Shown here: positions 1-7,450 of the stretch, in pieces
How positions within the stretch are numbered: the first letter of the stretch is position 1
Layout: every line of letters begins with the position of its first letter
DNA from: JALZHR01 sp036389695
GTDB taxonomy: Bacteria; Acidobacteriota; Blastocatellia; Pyrinomonadales; Pyrinomonadaceae
NCBI GenBank assembly: GCA_036389695.1
Contig: DASVWG010000431.1
Coordinates: 1 to 12,822 of the forward strand
Reading direction: 5' to 3'
Length of the DNA: 12,822 nt
Position numbers and translations under genes: made by a program
Notes under the pieces: model-generated
Told to the model about the DNA's origin: nothing
The model's database searches: none
The model's input: only the letters and a program-made list of their open reading frames with translations

Positions 1-44
1 CCTGCAAAAAAAATAAAATCGAGCGTTCCGTTTTTGAAAAGAAT

Positions 45-53
45 TGCTATAAT
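45..53 (+). promoter_or_regulatory. Extended -10 promoter for the 98-688 gene
   Basis: A perfect TATAAT lies at 48-53, preceded by TG one base upstream (45-46), which is the extended -10 arrangement. A TTGAAA at 34-39 is too close to be a normal -35 element, and the hexamer at the proper distance is poor, as is usual for extended -10 promoters. Transcription would start near 60, leaving a leader of about 38 nt before the ATG at 98. This is inferred from motifs only. Confidence 0.5.
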
Positions 54-97
54 CGCGGCACTTCCTATTTGAAATGTTTCTTAAGACGGAGAAAATA

Positions 98-688
98 ATG
101 AAAAAACTTTTTAGTTCAATCGCTTTAATCGCGGCTTTCGCGCTGGTCGCTCTGGCGGACGTTCGCCTGCCGGATACGCCGACGCCGAAACAATCGAAAA
201 AAATCGACACGTGGCTGCACATCAGCATCGACAAAGATGCGAAGGAAGCCCGCCTGGTCATTCCGAAAAGCCAGTTAAAACAGCTTCGCGCCGAGCTCGA
301 ACAGATTGATGACGCGGACGCGACCGCTTCGCTCGGTTTTTCAAAAACGCAAACTATCGTCAGCGGTTTGTTTTTAAGTTTGGCGTTTGTTTTCGGCGGC
401 GTCTGGCTGGCGCGCTCGCGCGGCGGCGGCACAAGCCGGACGAAAGCGAATAAAACTTTAGTCGTCGGCGCGGGTTTGTTTTTGACCGGCGCGCTGGCGA
501 CGATTGCCATCGCCAACGTCGGTCCGCCGCCCGAAGCGCGCAGCATCACCGGCAAAATTTTCAGCAGCGGCGTGCACACATACAAACAGGCTTCCGGCAA
601 AATCAGGCTCGAAACTTCGGACGAAGACCGCGGCATAGAATTGATTGTGCCGGACGTGAAAAGCGACGGCAGAACGGGCGAAGAATAA
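98..688 (+). CDS. Exported/membrane protein of unknown function
   Basis: The product has 196 aa. The start at 98 is preferred over an in-frame ATG at 74 because GGAG (88-91) sits 6 nt upstream and the protein then begins with a classical signal sequence (MKK, hydrophobic 5-19, likely cleavage after ALA at residue 20). Residues 21-80 form a charged region. Two hydrophobic segments follow at about 86-106 and 119-140, separated by a basic Gly/Arg loop (RSRGGGTSRTK), and then a polar C-terminal tail of about 55 residues. If the signal is cleaved, both ends face the periplasm and the basic loop faces the cytoplasm, in line with the positive-inside rule. I recognise no family. The stop codon lies inside the intergenic inverted repeat. 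Coding is well supported by typical GC3-rich codon use; the function is unknown. Confidence 0.85.
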   Translation: MKKLFSSIALIAAFALVALADVRLPDTPTPKQSKKIDTWLHISIDKDAKEARLVIPKSQLKQLRAELEQIDDADATASLGFSKTQTIVSGLFLSLAFVFGGVWLARSRGGGTSRTKANKTLVVGAGLFLTGALATIAIANVGPPPEARSITGKIFSSGVHTYKQASGKIRLETSDEDRGIELIVPDVKSDGRTGEE

Positions 689-762
689 CTGATAGTGGAT
701 AACTGATAGTGGATAGTGAAAAGCATTAACTATCAGTTATCAGTTATCAGCTATCCACTATC
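686..762. repeat. Inverted repeat built of GATAGTGGATA/GATAACT units
   Basis: Left arm 691-718 and right arm 735-762 are imperfect reverse complements (about 24 of 28 positions). Both consist of short tandem units such as CTGATAGTGGATAA. The stop codon of the upstream gene (686-688) merges with the first unit, and the right arm ends 6 nt before the ATG at 769, so the repeat fills the whole spacer. It could fold as a long hairpin in DNA or RNA. No transposase-like ORF is inside it. It looks like a small non-autonomous or REP-type element. Confidence 0.75.
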
Positions 763-768
763 TTTCGT

Positions 769-1773
769 ATGCAGGAAATTCAAAAAGCAAAATTTGAAAT
801 CGGTTCGGCGCAGGTTTTCGTTTTCGCGTTTCTGGCGTTTTGCGCTTGCGGCGCGGCGCTGGTCGGCAGTTTTCCGCTTCAGCTTTCCGTTATCACGATT
901 TTTCTTTTCGCGGGCGTCCATAATTTTATGGAGTTTCGCTATTTTGTCGCGCGGATGCCTTTGCGCTGGGGAAAATCGCGGATGTTTTATCGGGTCGGCA
1001 TCGGCGGCGTGATTGTTTTGACCGCCGCCTACCTGTCGATTTATTTTCTGTTCGATAACTGGCTCTGGAGCCTGAAAAACGTGCAGACGATTGTCGCCGC
1101 CTGGAACACGTTTTTTGTTCTCTGGCTCGGCGTTCTTTTTTACCTGCGCGGGCGGCAGAAACCGAAAACGGATTGGAGTCCGGCGTTTGCCGTCGCGTTT
1201 TTGCTCGCGGCGCTGGCATGGCTCGTGCCGAATTACTGGAGCCTCGCGCTCGTCTACCTGCATCCGTTTATCGCGCTCTGGTTTCTGGAAAGGCAAATCC
1301 GGCGGACGCGAAAGGAATGGCTCAAAGCCTTTCATTTCTGTCTGGCGACGATTCCGTTTTTCTTAATCGTTTTGTGGCTGGCGCTGGCAAATCAAGCGAA
1401 TCTGCCCGCAGACGCGGCGCTTTTTTCGCGCATTTCGCAGCACGCCGGAAGCGGGATTTTGCCGCAGATTTCGACGCATCTGCTCGTCGCGACGCACGTT
1501 TTTCTCGAAACGATTCATTATGCCGTCTGGATTCTGCTGATTCCGCTGGTCGATAAACGTGCCGTGCCGTGGAAATTAAAAGACATTCCGCTGGCGGCAA
1601 ATAAACACGGATTTCCGAAAATGGTGGCGGCGATTTTAATCGCCGGCGTCGGTCTGGTTTTCGCGTTGTGGTGCGGCTTTTCGATTGATTACGCGACGAC
1701 CAGAGACGTTTATTTCGCCTTCGCAATCGCGCACGTTCTGGCTGAATTTCCGTTTCTGGTAAAGATGCTTTAA
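769..1773 (+). CDS. Polytopic membrane protein with three H-x3-E motifs
   Basis: The product has 334 aa and is strongly hydrophobic, with about eight or nine predicted membrane spans (roughly 13-32, 36-58, 78-97, 106-126, 137-153, 156-174, 188-207, 234-260, 285-304, 312-330). Basic loops such as RQIRRTRKEW (176-184) fit cytoplasmic faces. Histidines cluster in or near membrane segments. The motif H-x3-E occurs three times: HNFME (51-55), HVFLE (243-247, followed by H250) and HVLAE (322-326), with further His at 165, 189 and 237. This suggests metal or cofactor binding, and the layout faintly recalls the membrane carotene dioxygenase Brp/Blh class, but I cannot assign it. No Shine-Dalgarno sequence precedes ATG 769, because the upstream repeat occupies that position. 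Coding is confident, function is not. Confidence 0.82.
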   Translation: MQEIQKAKFEIGSAQVFVFAFLAFCACGAALVGSFPLQLSVITIFLFAGVHNFMEFRYFVARMPLRWGKSRMFYRVGIGGVIVLTAAYLSIYFLFDNWLWSLKNVQTIVAAWNTFFVLWLGVLFYLRGRQKPKTDWSPAFAVAFLLAALAWLVPNYWSLALVYLHPFIALWFLERQIRRTRKEWLKAFHFCLATIPFFLIVLWLALANQANLPADAALFSRISQHAGSGILPQISTHLLVATHVFLETIHYAVWILLIPLVDKRAVPWKLKDIPLAANKHGFPKMVAAILIAGVGLVFALWCGFSIDYATTRDVYFAFAIAHVLAEFPFLVKML

Positions 1774-1779
1774 GAATTC

Positions 1780-1945
1780 TTAGCCACAGAGAACACCGAA
1801 GAGCACAGAGATTTTTTAAAGAAAATTCACAGGGATAACAGCGATAGTCAGGGATAAGAAAGATAATTTATTTTAATAATCCCTGTTAATCTTGTTATCC
1901 CTGTATTTTTCTTTCTCTGTGCTCTTCGGTGTTCTCTGTGGCTAA
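1780..1945. repeat. Nested inverted repeat with perfect 31-bp outer arms
   Basis: The outer arms 1780-1810 and 1915-1945 are perfect 31-bp reverse complements (core GCCACAGAGAACACCGAAG). Inside them ACAGGGATAACA (1829-1840) pairs with TGTTATCCCTGT (1893-1904), with further imperfect pairing of 'cagggataa' units. A T-run (1947-1952) follows the right arm, so as RNA it could end transcription of the 769-1773 gene. No ORF is inside. The inner units match those of the element at 4867-4945, so the two belong to related families. Confidence 0.85.
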
Positions 1946-2045
1946 ATTTTTTCTGCAAGACTTCGAAATCGCTCGCGTTCCGAAAATGGTATGAATAAAA
2001 TTTTCCGTTCGAGCAACTGCTCCGGTGTCTCAAACTACCAATTGA

Positions 2046-2074
2046 TTGAAACACTTTCGGGAACAAAATATACA
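2046..2074 (+). promoter_or_regulatory. Sigma-70-type promoter for the VIT/VWA gene
   Basis: TTGAAA (2046-2051) and TATACA (2069-2074) are separated by exactly 17 bp, a good vegetative-type promoter. Transcription would start near 2081, just before the Shine-Dalgarno GAGGTG. This supports initiation at 2096 rather than at the in-frame ATG at 1991, which lies upstream of the promoter. The rest of the 1774-2095 spacer holds the nested repeat at 1780-1945 and otherwise nothing I recognise. Confidence 0.5.
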
Positions 2075-2084
2075 AAATCCATTC

Positions 2085-2090
2085 GAGGTG
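2085..2090 (+). promoter_or_regulatory. Shine-Dalgarno GAGGTG fixing the start at 2096
   Basis: GAGGTG lies 5 nt before ATG 2096. This decides the start codon: the upstream in-frame ATG (1991) has no comparable site, and its 35-residue extension would bury the signal peptide. Confidence 0.7.
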
Positions 2091-2095
2091 AAGTT

Positions 2096-4834
2096 ATGCG
2101 AAAAGTTTTCTTTTCAATCGTTTTTTGTTTGCTTTTAACGATTGGCGCGAGTGCTCAGCAAGTGACGCAGGGCGAATTGGAAGCCGTCGGCGCGGGCGGC
2201 AAATCGCTGGGCGCGTGTCCTTTGAAACATACGGACGTGAAAGCCGAAATTTCCGGTTTTCTGTCGCGCGTCAAGGTCACGCAGGAATTTGAAAATAATT
2301 TCAGCGATAAAATCGAAGCCGTCTATGTTTTTCCGCTGCCGCAAAACGCGGCGGTTGACGATATGACGATGCGCATCGGCGAGCGCGTCGTGCGCGGGCG
2401 CATTATGAAGCGCGAGGACGCCAAAGAAGTTTACGAAGCGGCAAAATCGAACGGGCAAATCGCCGGTCTTTTAGACCAGGAACGCCCGAATATCTTTACC
2501 CAGGCAGTCGCCAATATTCTGCCGGGCGAAAAAATAATTATCGAAATCAGCTACGTCGAAACGTTAAAATACGAAGACGGGCAATACGAATTCGTCTTTC
2601 CGATGGTCGTCGGACCGCGTTATATTCCCGGCAATCCAACCGGAAAACAAGGCGGCGGTTCCGCGCCCGATACCGATAAAGTTCCCGACGCGTCGCGGAT
2701 TACGCCGCCGGTGGCAAAGGAGCGCGCCGGTCACGATATTTCGATTGAAGTCCGTTTGGACGCCGGAGTTCCGGTTGAAACTTTCGCCTCGAAATCGCAT
2801 CAAATCGAATCGAACCGGCTTTCCGCCAACAGCTCTTTGATAAAGCTGAAAAACGAGAAAACGATTCCGAACAAAGATTTCGTTTTGCGCTACGACGTGG
2901 CGGGCAAAAAAATCGAGGACGCCGTTTTGCTGCATCGCGCGGAAAAAGGCGGGTATTTTACGTTGATTTTGCAGCCGCCCGACAACGTTCGACCGCAGGA
3001 CGCGACGCCGAAGGAAATCGTTTTCGTGCTCGATACTTCCGGCTCAATGAACGGTTTCCCGATTGAAAAAGCGAAAGAGTCGATGAAAATGGCGCTCGAC
3101 GGATTGAACCCGCAGGATACTTTTAATTTGATAACTTTCGCGGGCGACACTTCGATTCTTTTCGACAAACCGGTTCCGGCGACGGCGGAAAATCTGAAAA
3201 AGGCGCAGGAATTTCTGGCTTCCCGGCAAGGCTTCGGCGGAACGGAAATGATGAAGGCAATCATCGCCGCGCTCGCGCCTTCGGATTCGCAGCAGCACCT
3301 GCGCGTCGTCTGTTTTATGACCGACGGCTACGTCGGCAACGAAGCGGAAATCATCGCGGAAATCCAAAAACATCAAAACGCGCGCGTGTTTTCGTTCGGC
3401 ATCGGAAGCTCCGTGAATCGTTTTCTGCTCGACAAAATGGCGGAAGAAGGTCGCGGCGAAGTCGAATACGTGGCTCTAACGGACGACGGCTCAGGCGCCG
3501 CGCGGCGTTTTCACGAGCGCGTGCGCAGTCCGCTGCTGACGGACATCTCGCTCGATTTCGGAAATTTACCGGTCGCCGACGTTTATCCGAAACGCATCAA
3601 CGACCTTTTCAGCGCGAAACCCGTCGTCGTTCACGGGCGCTTTACCAAAGCGGGCGCGGGCGTGATTCGTCTGAAAGGAAAATCTTTCGGGCGCGAAGTT
3701 GTTAGGGAAATTGCGGTCAATCTTCCCGAAAACGAGCCGCAGCACGACGTGCTGGCGACGCTCTGGGCGCGAACCAGAATCGACGATTTAACGTCGCAGG
3801 ACTACACGAACCAGAAGCCCGAAATCCGTGAAACGATTACGAATCTGGGATTGGAATATCGTCTGCTGACGCAGTTTACGTCGTTTGTCGCGGTCGAGGA
3901 AAGAATCGTCACCGACGGCGGGCAGCCGCGCAAAATCGAAGTTCCCGTCGAATTGCCCGACGGCGTGAGCCCGGAAAATGCTTTTGTCATAGACGGAGCC
4001 GAAACGACAGGCGGCGCGTCCGTGAGCCAAAAATCAATTCAGAATCTTCCCATCAATGGAAGAAGCTCGAAAAATCTTATGACATTGCCTCGCTCCGGTT
4101 TGGTGAACAAAACGCCCCTAAAGTCGAGAAAAGTTAAAGCGGAAACCGCGAAAGTCTATAGAGATTGGGCGGATAAAAACGTCGCGTACATAATCAGCGG
4201 CGAAGAAAAACAACCGTTTGACCGGAAACGCGCTTCGGAAATTATTAAAGCGACGAGCTTGCCGAAACCCGAATACGCGCCTGCCGCCAAAGCCGTGAAA
4301 GCGTCCGGCGTGATAAACGTGCAGGTCGCGATTGACGCCAACGGCAATGTCGTTTCGGCGAAGACCGACGGCGGTCATCCTTTGCTTCAGCAGACGGCGG
4401 TCGCGGCGGCGCGAAACGCGAAATTTGCCGTCACGAAAGGCTCGCTGGATATAGTTAAAATCACGGGTGTTCTCGTTTATACGTTTACGGACGAGAAAAA
4501 TATAACCGTTTCGCCCGAGCTCGAAAACGTGCGGGTCGAGGTCAAACCGAATAAGTTTCATTCGATGGTGAAGGCTCTGATCGAGCGTCTGAAAAACAAT
4601 CAGACGCAAGCCGCGCCGGACGAAGCGAAATTCGTCAAAAACGGGAAAGCCGAAATCATCGTCCGTTTGCGCGAGCTGAAGCCGGAAACGGTTGCCGCGC
4701 TGAAAGCAATCGGTTTCGAAGCCTTAGCGGAAATGCCTTCGGCAAACGCCGTCGTCGGGCGAATCGCGCCGGAAAAACTGTCGGCTCTGGCGGAGATTGA
4801 AGCGGTGACGTTTATCTCGCCGCAAAGCCGCTAG
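2096..4834 (+). CDS. Exported VIT-VWA protein with TonB_C-like domain
   Basis: The product has 912 aa. A Sec signal peptide (MRKVFFSIVFCLLLTIGASA, cleavage near residue 20) is followed by a VIT domain (about 24-180; VYVFPLP, ERPNIFTQAVANI). A von Willebrand A domain (about 308-480) carries an intact MIDAS: DTSGS (D313, S315, S317), T383 in GGTEM and D410 in MTDG. Residues 629-660 (FVIDGAE, then IQNLPINGRSSKNL) resemble the plug region of acidobacterial TonB-dependent receptors. Residues about 735-785 (GVINVQVAIDANGNV...AAARNAKF) look like a TonB C-terminal domain. The tail (about 815-912) ends in a GFE..AEM..ANAVVGRIAPEKLSALAEIEAVTFI pattern like prodomain-type segments. VIT-VWA proteins act in metal-dependent adhesion or assembly; a periplasmic or outer-envelope scaffold role is inferred. 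No other membrane anchor or lipobox is seen. Confidence 0.9.
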   Translation: MRKVFFSIVFCLLLTIGASAQQVTQGELEAVGAGGKSLGACPLKHTDVKAEISGFLSRVKVTQEFENNFSDKIEAVYVFPLPQNAAVDDMTMRIGERVVRGRIMKREDAKEVYEAAKSNGQIAGLLDQERPNIFTQAVANILPGEKIIIEISYVETLKYEDGQYEFVFPMVVGPRYIPGNPTGKQGGGSAPDTDKVPDASRITPPVAKERAGHDISIEVRLDAGVPVETFASKSHQIESNRLSANSSLIKLKNEKTIPNKDFVLRYDVAGKKIEDAVLLHRAEKGGYFTLILQPPDNVRPQDATPKEIVFVLDTSGSMNGFPIEKAKESMKMALDGLNPQDTFNLITFAGDTSILFDKPVPATAENLKKAQEFLASRQGFGGTEMMKAIIAALAPSDSQQHLRVVCFMTDGYVGNEAEIIAEIQKHQNARVFSFGIGSSVNRFLLDKMAEEGRGEVEYVALTDDGSGAARRFHERVRSPLLTDISLDFGNLPVADVYPKRINDLFSAKPVVVHGRFTKAGAGVIRLKGKSFGREVVREIAVNLPENEPQHDVLATLWARTRIDDLTSQDYTNQKPEIRETITNLGLEYRLLTQFTSFVAVEERIVTDGGQPRKIEVPVELPDGVSPENAFVIDGAETTGGASVSQKSIQNLPINGRSSKNLMTLPRSGLVNKTPLKSRKVKAETAKVYRDWADKNVAYIISGEEKQPFDRKRASEIIKATSLPKPEYAPAAKAVKASGVINVQVAIDANGNVVSAKTDGGHPLLQQTAVAAARNAKFAVTKGSLDIVKITGVLVYTFTDEKNITVSPELENVRVEVKPNKFHSMVKALIERLKNNQTQAAPDEAKFVKNGKAEIIVRLRELKPETVAALKAIGFEALAEMPSANAVVGRIAPEKLSALAEIEAVTFISPQSR

Positions 4835-4866
4835 CTTTTGAAGCGTCTTTGCCGCAGAGAAAGAAT

Positions 4867-4945
4867 AAATACAGGGATAACAGGATAAACAGGGATTAGA
4901 AAAATTATTTTCATTATCCCTGTTCATCCTGTTATCCCTGTATTT
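4867..4945. repeat. Inverted repeat of ACAGGGATAACAGGAT units
   Basis: The 30-bp arms at 4867-4896 and 4916-4945 are reverse complements with one mismatch, separated by 19 nt. The arms are made of acagggataa/caggataa units, the same core as the inner part of the 1780-1945 element. Flanking pieces (gccgcagaga at 4851-4860; tctcggc near 4965-4971) look like decayed outer arms. A T-rich run follows the right arm, so it may terminate transcription of the VIT/VWA gene. The core shares AGGGATAACAGG with the I-SceI site, but no homing endonuclease gene is present. Confidence 0.85.
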
Positions 4946-4978
4946 TTCTTTTAGAATCTTTGTGTCTCGGCAGTAAAC

Positions 4979-5007
4979 TTGACCGCTTTTTTCTTTTCAT
5001 TTCAAAT
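4979..5007 (+). promoter_or_regulatory. Possible promoter giving a near-leaderless glpD mRNA
   Basis: TTGACC (4979-4984) is a good -35 hexamer. At 17 bp spacing the -10 position reads TCAAAT (5002-5007), which is weak. A start 7 nt downstream would fall at or next to ATG 5014. There is no Shine-Dalgarno sequence in front of that ATG, which fits a leaderless or very short-leader transcript. Tentative. Confidence 0.3.
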
Positions 5008-5013
5008 GTTTAT

Positions 5014-6576
5014 ATGAATCGTGCGGAGATGCTCGCGCGCGTCGAAAGGCGCGAAAGGGCTTGGGATATTATTATCGTCGGCGGCGGCGCGAGCGGCGTC
5101 GGCTGCGCGGTTGACGCGGCTTCGCGCGGGTTCGAGGTTTTGCTTCTGGAGCAGAGCGATTTCGGCAAGGGCACTTCTTCGCGCTCGACGAAGCTCGTTC
5201 ACGGCGGCGTCCGCTATCTCGAACAGGGAAACGTTTCGCTCGTCATGGAAGCCTTGAAAGAGCGCGGAATTTTGCGGCAAAACGCGCCGCATCTGGTTCA
5301 CGATTTGGCTTTCGTCGTGCCGAATTACGATTGGTGGGAAATGCCTTTCTACGGCGTCGGGCTGAAAATTTACGATTTATTAGCCGCCAAATATCGTTTC
5401 GGAAAATCGAAAATCCTTTCGAAAAAGGAAATTTTGAAACGCCTGCCGACGATAAAAACCGAAGGCTTGCGCGGCGGCGTGATTTATTACGACGGTCAGT
5501 TTGACGACGCGCGGCTGCTTATAAATCTGGCAAAAACCGCGACCGAGTGCGGCGGCAGCGTTTTAAACTACGCGCGGGTTTTCGGCTTAACGAAAAATGC
5601 GAAAGGCTTTATCGACGGCTTGAATTTCGTCGATGAAGAATCGGGACGCGTTTTTCAGGCGCGGGCAAAAGTCGTCATCAACGCGGGCGGCGCGTTCTGC
5701 GATGCGATTCGCCGGATGTCGGATGATAACGCAAAGCCTTTAATCTCGCCGAGCCAGGGAATTCACCTGGTTTTCCGCCGCGAATTTTTGCCGACCGAAA
5801 ACGCGATTATGATTCCGCACACGACCGACGGCAGAGTTCTTTTCGCCATTCCGTGGCACTCTCACACGCTGGTCGGGACGACCGACACGCCGCTTGAAAA
5901 AGCGGAACTGGAGCCGCGCGCGCTGGAAGAAGAAATCGAATTCATTCTGGAAACCGCCGGAAAATATCTGCACAAGCCGCCGCAAAGAAAAGACGTTTTG
6001 AGCGTTTTCGCCGGCATCCGCCCGCTGGTGAAAAACGGCGGCGCGAGAAATACGGCGGCTCTTTCGCGCGACCATTTGATTCAGATTGACGACGCCGGAT
6101 TGATAACTCTGACCGGCGGAAAATGGACGACTTATCGACGCATGGCGGAAGACTGCGTCAATCAAGCCGCCGTTTTAGCCAGACTGCCGGAAAAAGACTG
6201 CCGGACGAAAGATTTAAAAATTCACGGTTTTATCGAAAACGCCGGACAATTCGGCGATTTGGCGGTTTACGGCGCGGACGCTCTGGAAATTCAAAAATTG
6301 ATTGCGGCGGATAAAAGTCTGGGCGAAAAGCTGCACGCCGATTTGCCTTACACGTTTGCCGAAGTCGTCTGGTCAATCCGCAACGAAGCGGCGCGAACTG
6401 TCGAAGACGTTTTGGCGCGAAGAACGCGAGCCTTATTTTTAAACGCCCGCGCAGCAATCGAAATCGCTCCGAAAGTCACCGAAATTATGGCGCGTGAACT
6501 GGAAAAAGATAAAGATTGGATTGAGAAGCAAATCGGCGAATTTAACGAAACGGCGGAAAAATATTTAATACGATAA
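5014..6576 (+). CDS. glpD: FAD-dependent glycerol-3-phosphate dehydrogenase
   Basis: The product has 520 aa, close to the usual 500-560 aa of the aerobic GlpD family (EC 1.1.5.3). It oxidises sn-glycerol 3-phosphate to dihydroxyacetone phosphate and passes electrons via FAD to quinone at the inner face of the membrane. The N-terminal Rossmann motif GGGASG (23-28) is followed by the ribose-binding acidic residue E46 and the family signature TSSRSTKLVHGGVRYLE (54-70). Further hallmarks are HTLVGTTDTP, AGIRPLV and LTGGKWTTYRRMAEDCV before the C-terminal DAO_C helical domain. The start at 5014 is chosen because the preceding codons are non-conserved and begin with TTG. The gene converges with rph, and no glycerol kinase or facilitator lies nearby in the window. 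Confidence 0.95.
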   Translation: MNRAEMLARVERRERAWDIIIVGGGASGVGCAVDAASRGFEVLLLEQSDFGKGTSSRSTKLVHGGVRYLEQGNVSLVMEALKERGILRQNAPHLVHDLAFVVPNYDWWEMPFYGVGLKIYDLLAAKYRFGKSKILSKKEILKRLPTIKTEGLRGGVIYYDGQFDDARLLINLAKTATECGGSVLNYARVFGLTKNAKGFIDGLNFVDEESGRVFQARAKVVINAGGAFCDAIRRMSDDNAKPLISPSQGIHLVFRREFLPTENAIMIPHTTDGRVLFAIPWHSHTLVGTTDTPLEKAELEPRALEEEIEFILETAGKYLHKPPQRKDVLSVFAGIRPLVKNGGARNTAALSRDHLIQIDDAGLITLTGGKWTTYRRMAEDCVNQAAVLARLPEKDCRTKDLKIHGFIENAGQFGDLAVYGADALEIQKLIAADKSLGEKLHADLPYTFAEVVWSIRNEAARTVEDVLARRTRALFLNARAAIEIAPKVTEIMARELEKDKDWIEKQIGEFNETAEKYLIR

Positions 6577-6580
6577 ATTA

Positions 6581-6716
6581 ATTGTAGGGGCAGGTCTTGT
6601 GCCTGCCCAAAGCGCTTGTTAAAGCGCTAATCAAGATTAATTACTGTAATCTTGAATTTAATTTAAACCGGTTTTCGCTGCGCTCATTGGGCAGGCACAA
6701 GACCTGCCCCTACAAT
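6581..6716. repeat. Cruciform-like repeat with perfect 29-bp arms and nested hairpins
   Basis: The arms 6581-6609 and 6688-6716 are perfect 29-bp reverse complements. Each arm is itself a hairpin: GGGCAGG (6588-6594) pairs with CCTGCCC (6602-6608). Two more hairpins lie between the arms: AGCGCTT/AAGCGCT (6611-6617 with 6622-6628) and TCAAGATTA/TAATCTTGA (6631-6639 with 6647-6655). The whole could fold as a branched structure. Five T follow the right arm (6716-6720), so it may end glpD transcription. It lies between the convergent stops of glpD and rph and carries no ORF. Confidence 0.85.
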
Positions 6717-6726
6717 TTTTGCCGCG

Positions 6727-7446
6727 TTACACATTTAAAATTGCGCGTTGAATCGTGAAAAGCTGGTTGATGCCGATTTCCGCCAGCGCGAGCATCTCGT
6801 TCATTTGCTCGCCGGTGAAAGGCTCGCGTTCCGCCGTGCCCTGAATCTCGATAAATTTTCCCGCGCCGGTGCAGACGATGTTCATATCGACTTCGGCGTT
6901 TGAGTCTTCGGCATAACATAAATCCAGAATCGGCGTGCCTTCGATGATGCCGACGCTGACCGCCGCGACTTCCGACAAAAGCGGCGAGGTTTTGATAATG
7001 CCCTGCGAGACGATTTTTTTGCAGGCGAGCGCCAGCGCGACGAAAGCTCCGGTAATCGACGCGCAGCGCGTTCCGCCGTCGGCTAAAATCACGTCGCAGT
7101 CGATAAAAATCTGCCGCTCGCCGAGCTTTTTCGTATCGACGACGGCGCGCAGGCTTCTGCCGATAAGGCGTTGAATTTCCTGCGTTCTGCCCGATGGACG
7201 CTGCGTTTCGCGCTGCGTGCGGCTTTGCGTCGCGCGCGGCAGCATCGCGTATTCCGCTGTCACCCAGCCCGTTCCTTTGTTGCGCAGGAAAGGCGGCACG
7301 CGGTCTTCGACCGTCGCCGTGCAGATGACTTTCGTGTTGCCGACTTCTATCAGCGCCGAGCCTTCGGCGTAGGGCGAGATGTTGGGCGTGATGCGCGTGT
7401 TTCGCAATTGGTCGAGCGCGCGCTTGTCAATTCTTTCGTAATTCAT
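6727..7446 (-). CDS. rph: Ribonuclease PH
   Basis: The product has 239 aa, the standard RNase PH length. It is a phosphate-dependent 3'-5' exoribonuclease that trims tRNA precursors (EC 2.7.7.56) and forms a hexameric ring in the cytoplasm. Visible family signatures are the N-terminal RIDKRALDQLRNTRITPN, the core GWVTAEYAMLPRATQSR, the SGRTQEIQRLIGRSLR segment with the phosphate-site Arg (R87) and DGGTR (T126-R127). The ATG at 7446 is chosen because family members begin within a few residues of this point; a TTG eight codons upstream lies inside repeat sequence. No Shine-Dalgarno precedes the ATG, because an intergenic repeat ends 4 nt before it. murI is upstream on the same strand with a 65-nt gap. 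murI/racE and rph are close neighbours in other bacteria, which supports one operon. Confidence 0.95.
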   Translation of the reverse strand: MNYERIDKRALDQLRNTRITPNISPYAEGSALIEVGNTKVICTATVEDRVPPFLRNKGTGWVTAEYAMLPRATQSRTQRETQRPSGRTQEIQRLIGRSLRAVVDTKKLGERQIFIDCDVILADGGTRCASITGAFVALALACKKIVSQGIIKTSPLLSEVAAVSVGIIEGTPILDLCYAEDSNAEVDMNIVCTGAGKFIEIQGTAEREPFTGEQMNEMLALAEIGINQLFTIQRAILNV

Positions 7447-7450
7447 AATT

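Noticed and set aside
686..762. CRISPR array or tandem spacer-repeat locus
   Set aside because: The units are short, contiguous and mirrored, with no unique spacers and no cas genes.
751..1335. 194-codon minus-strand frame (and several others opposite the 769-1773 gene)
   Set aside because: Arg/Pro/Lys-rich composition with no motif, and it is antisense to a clear polytopic membrane protein.
1991..2095. N-terminal extension of the VIT/VWA protein starting at ATG 1991
   Set aside because: A signal peptide, a Shine-Dalgarno and a promoter with correct spacing all point to ATG 2096.
4867..4945. Homing endonuclease (I-SceI-like) target
   Set aside because: AGGGATAACAGG is shared with the I-SceI site, but the match is partial, occurs within simple repeat units, and there is no intron or endonuclease gene.
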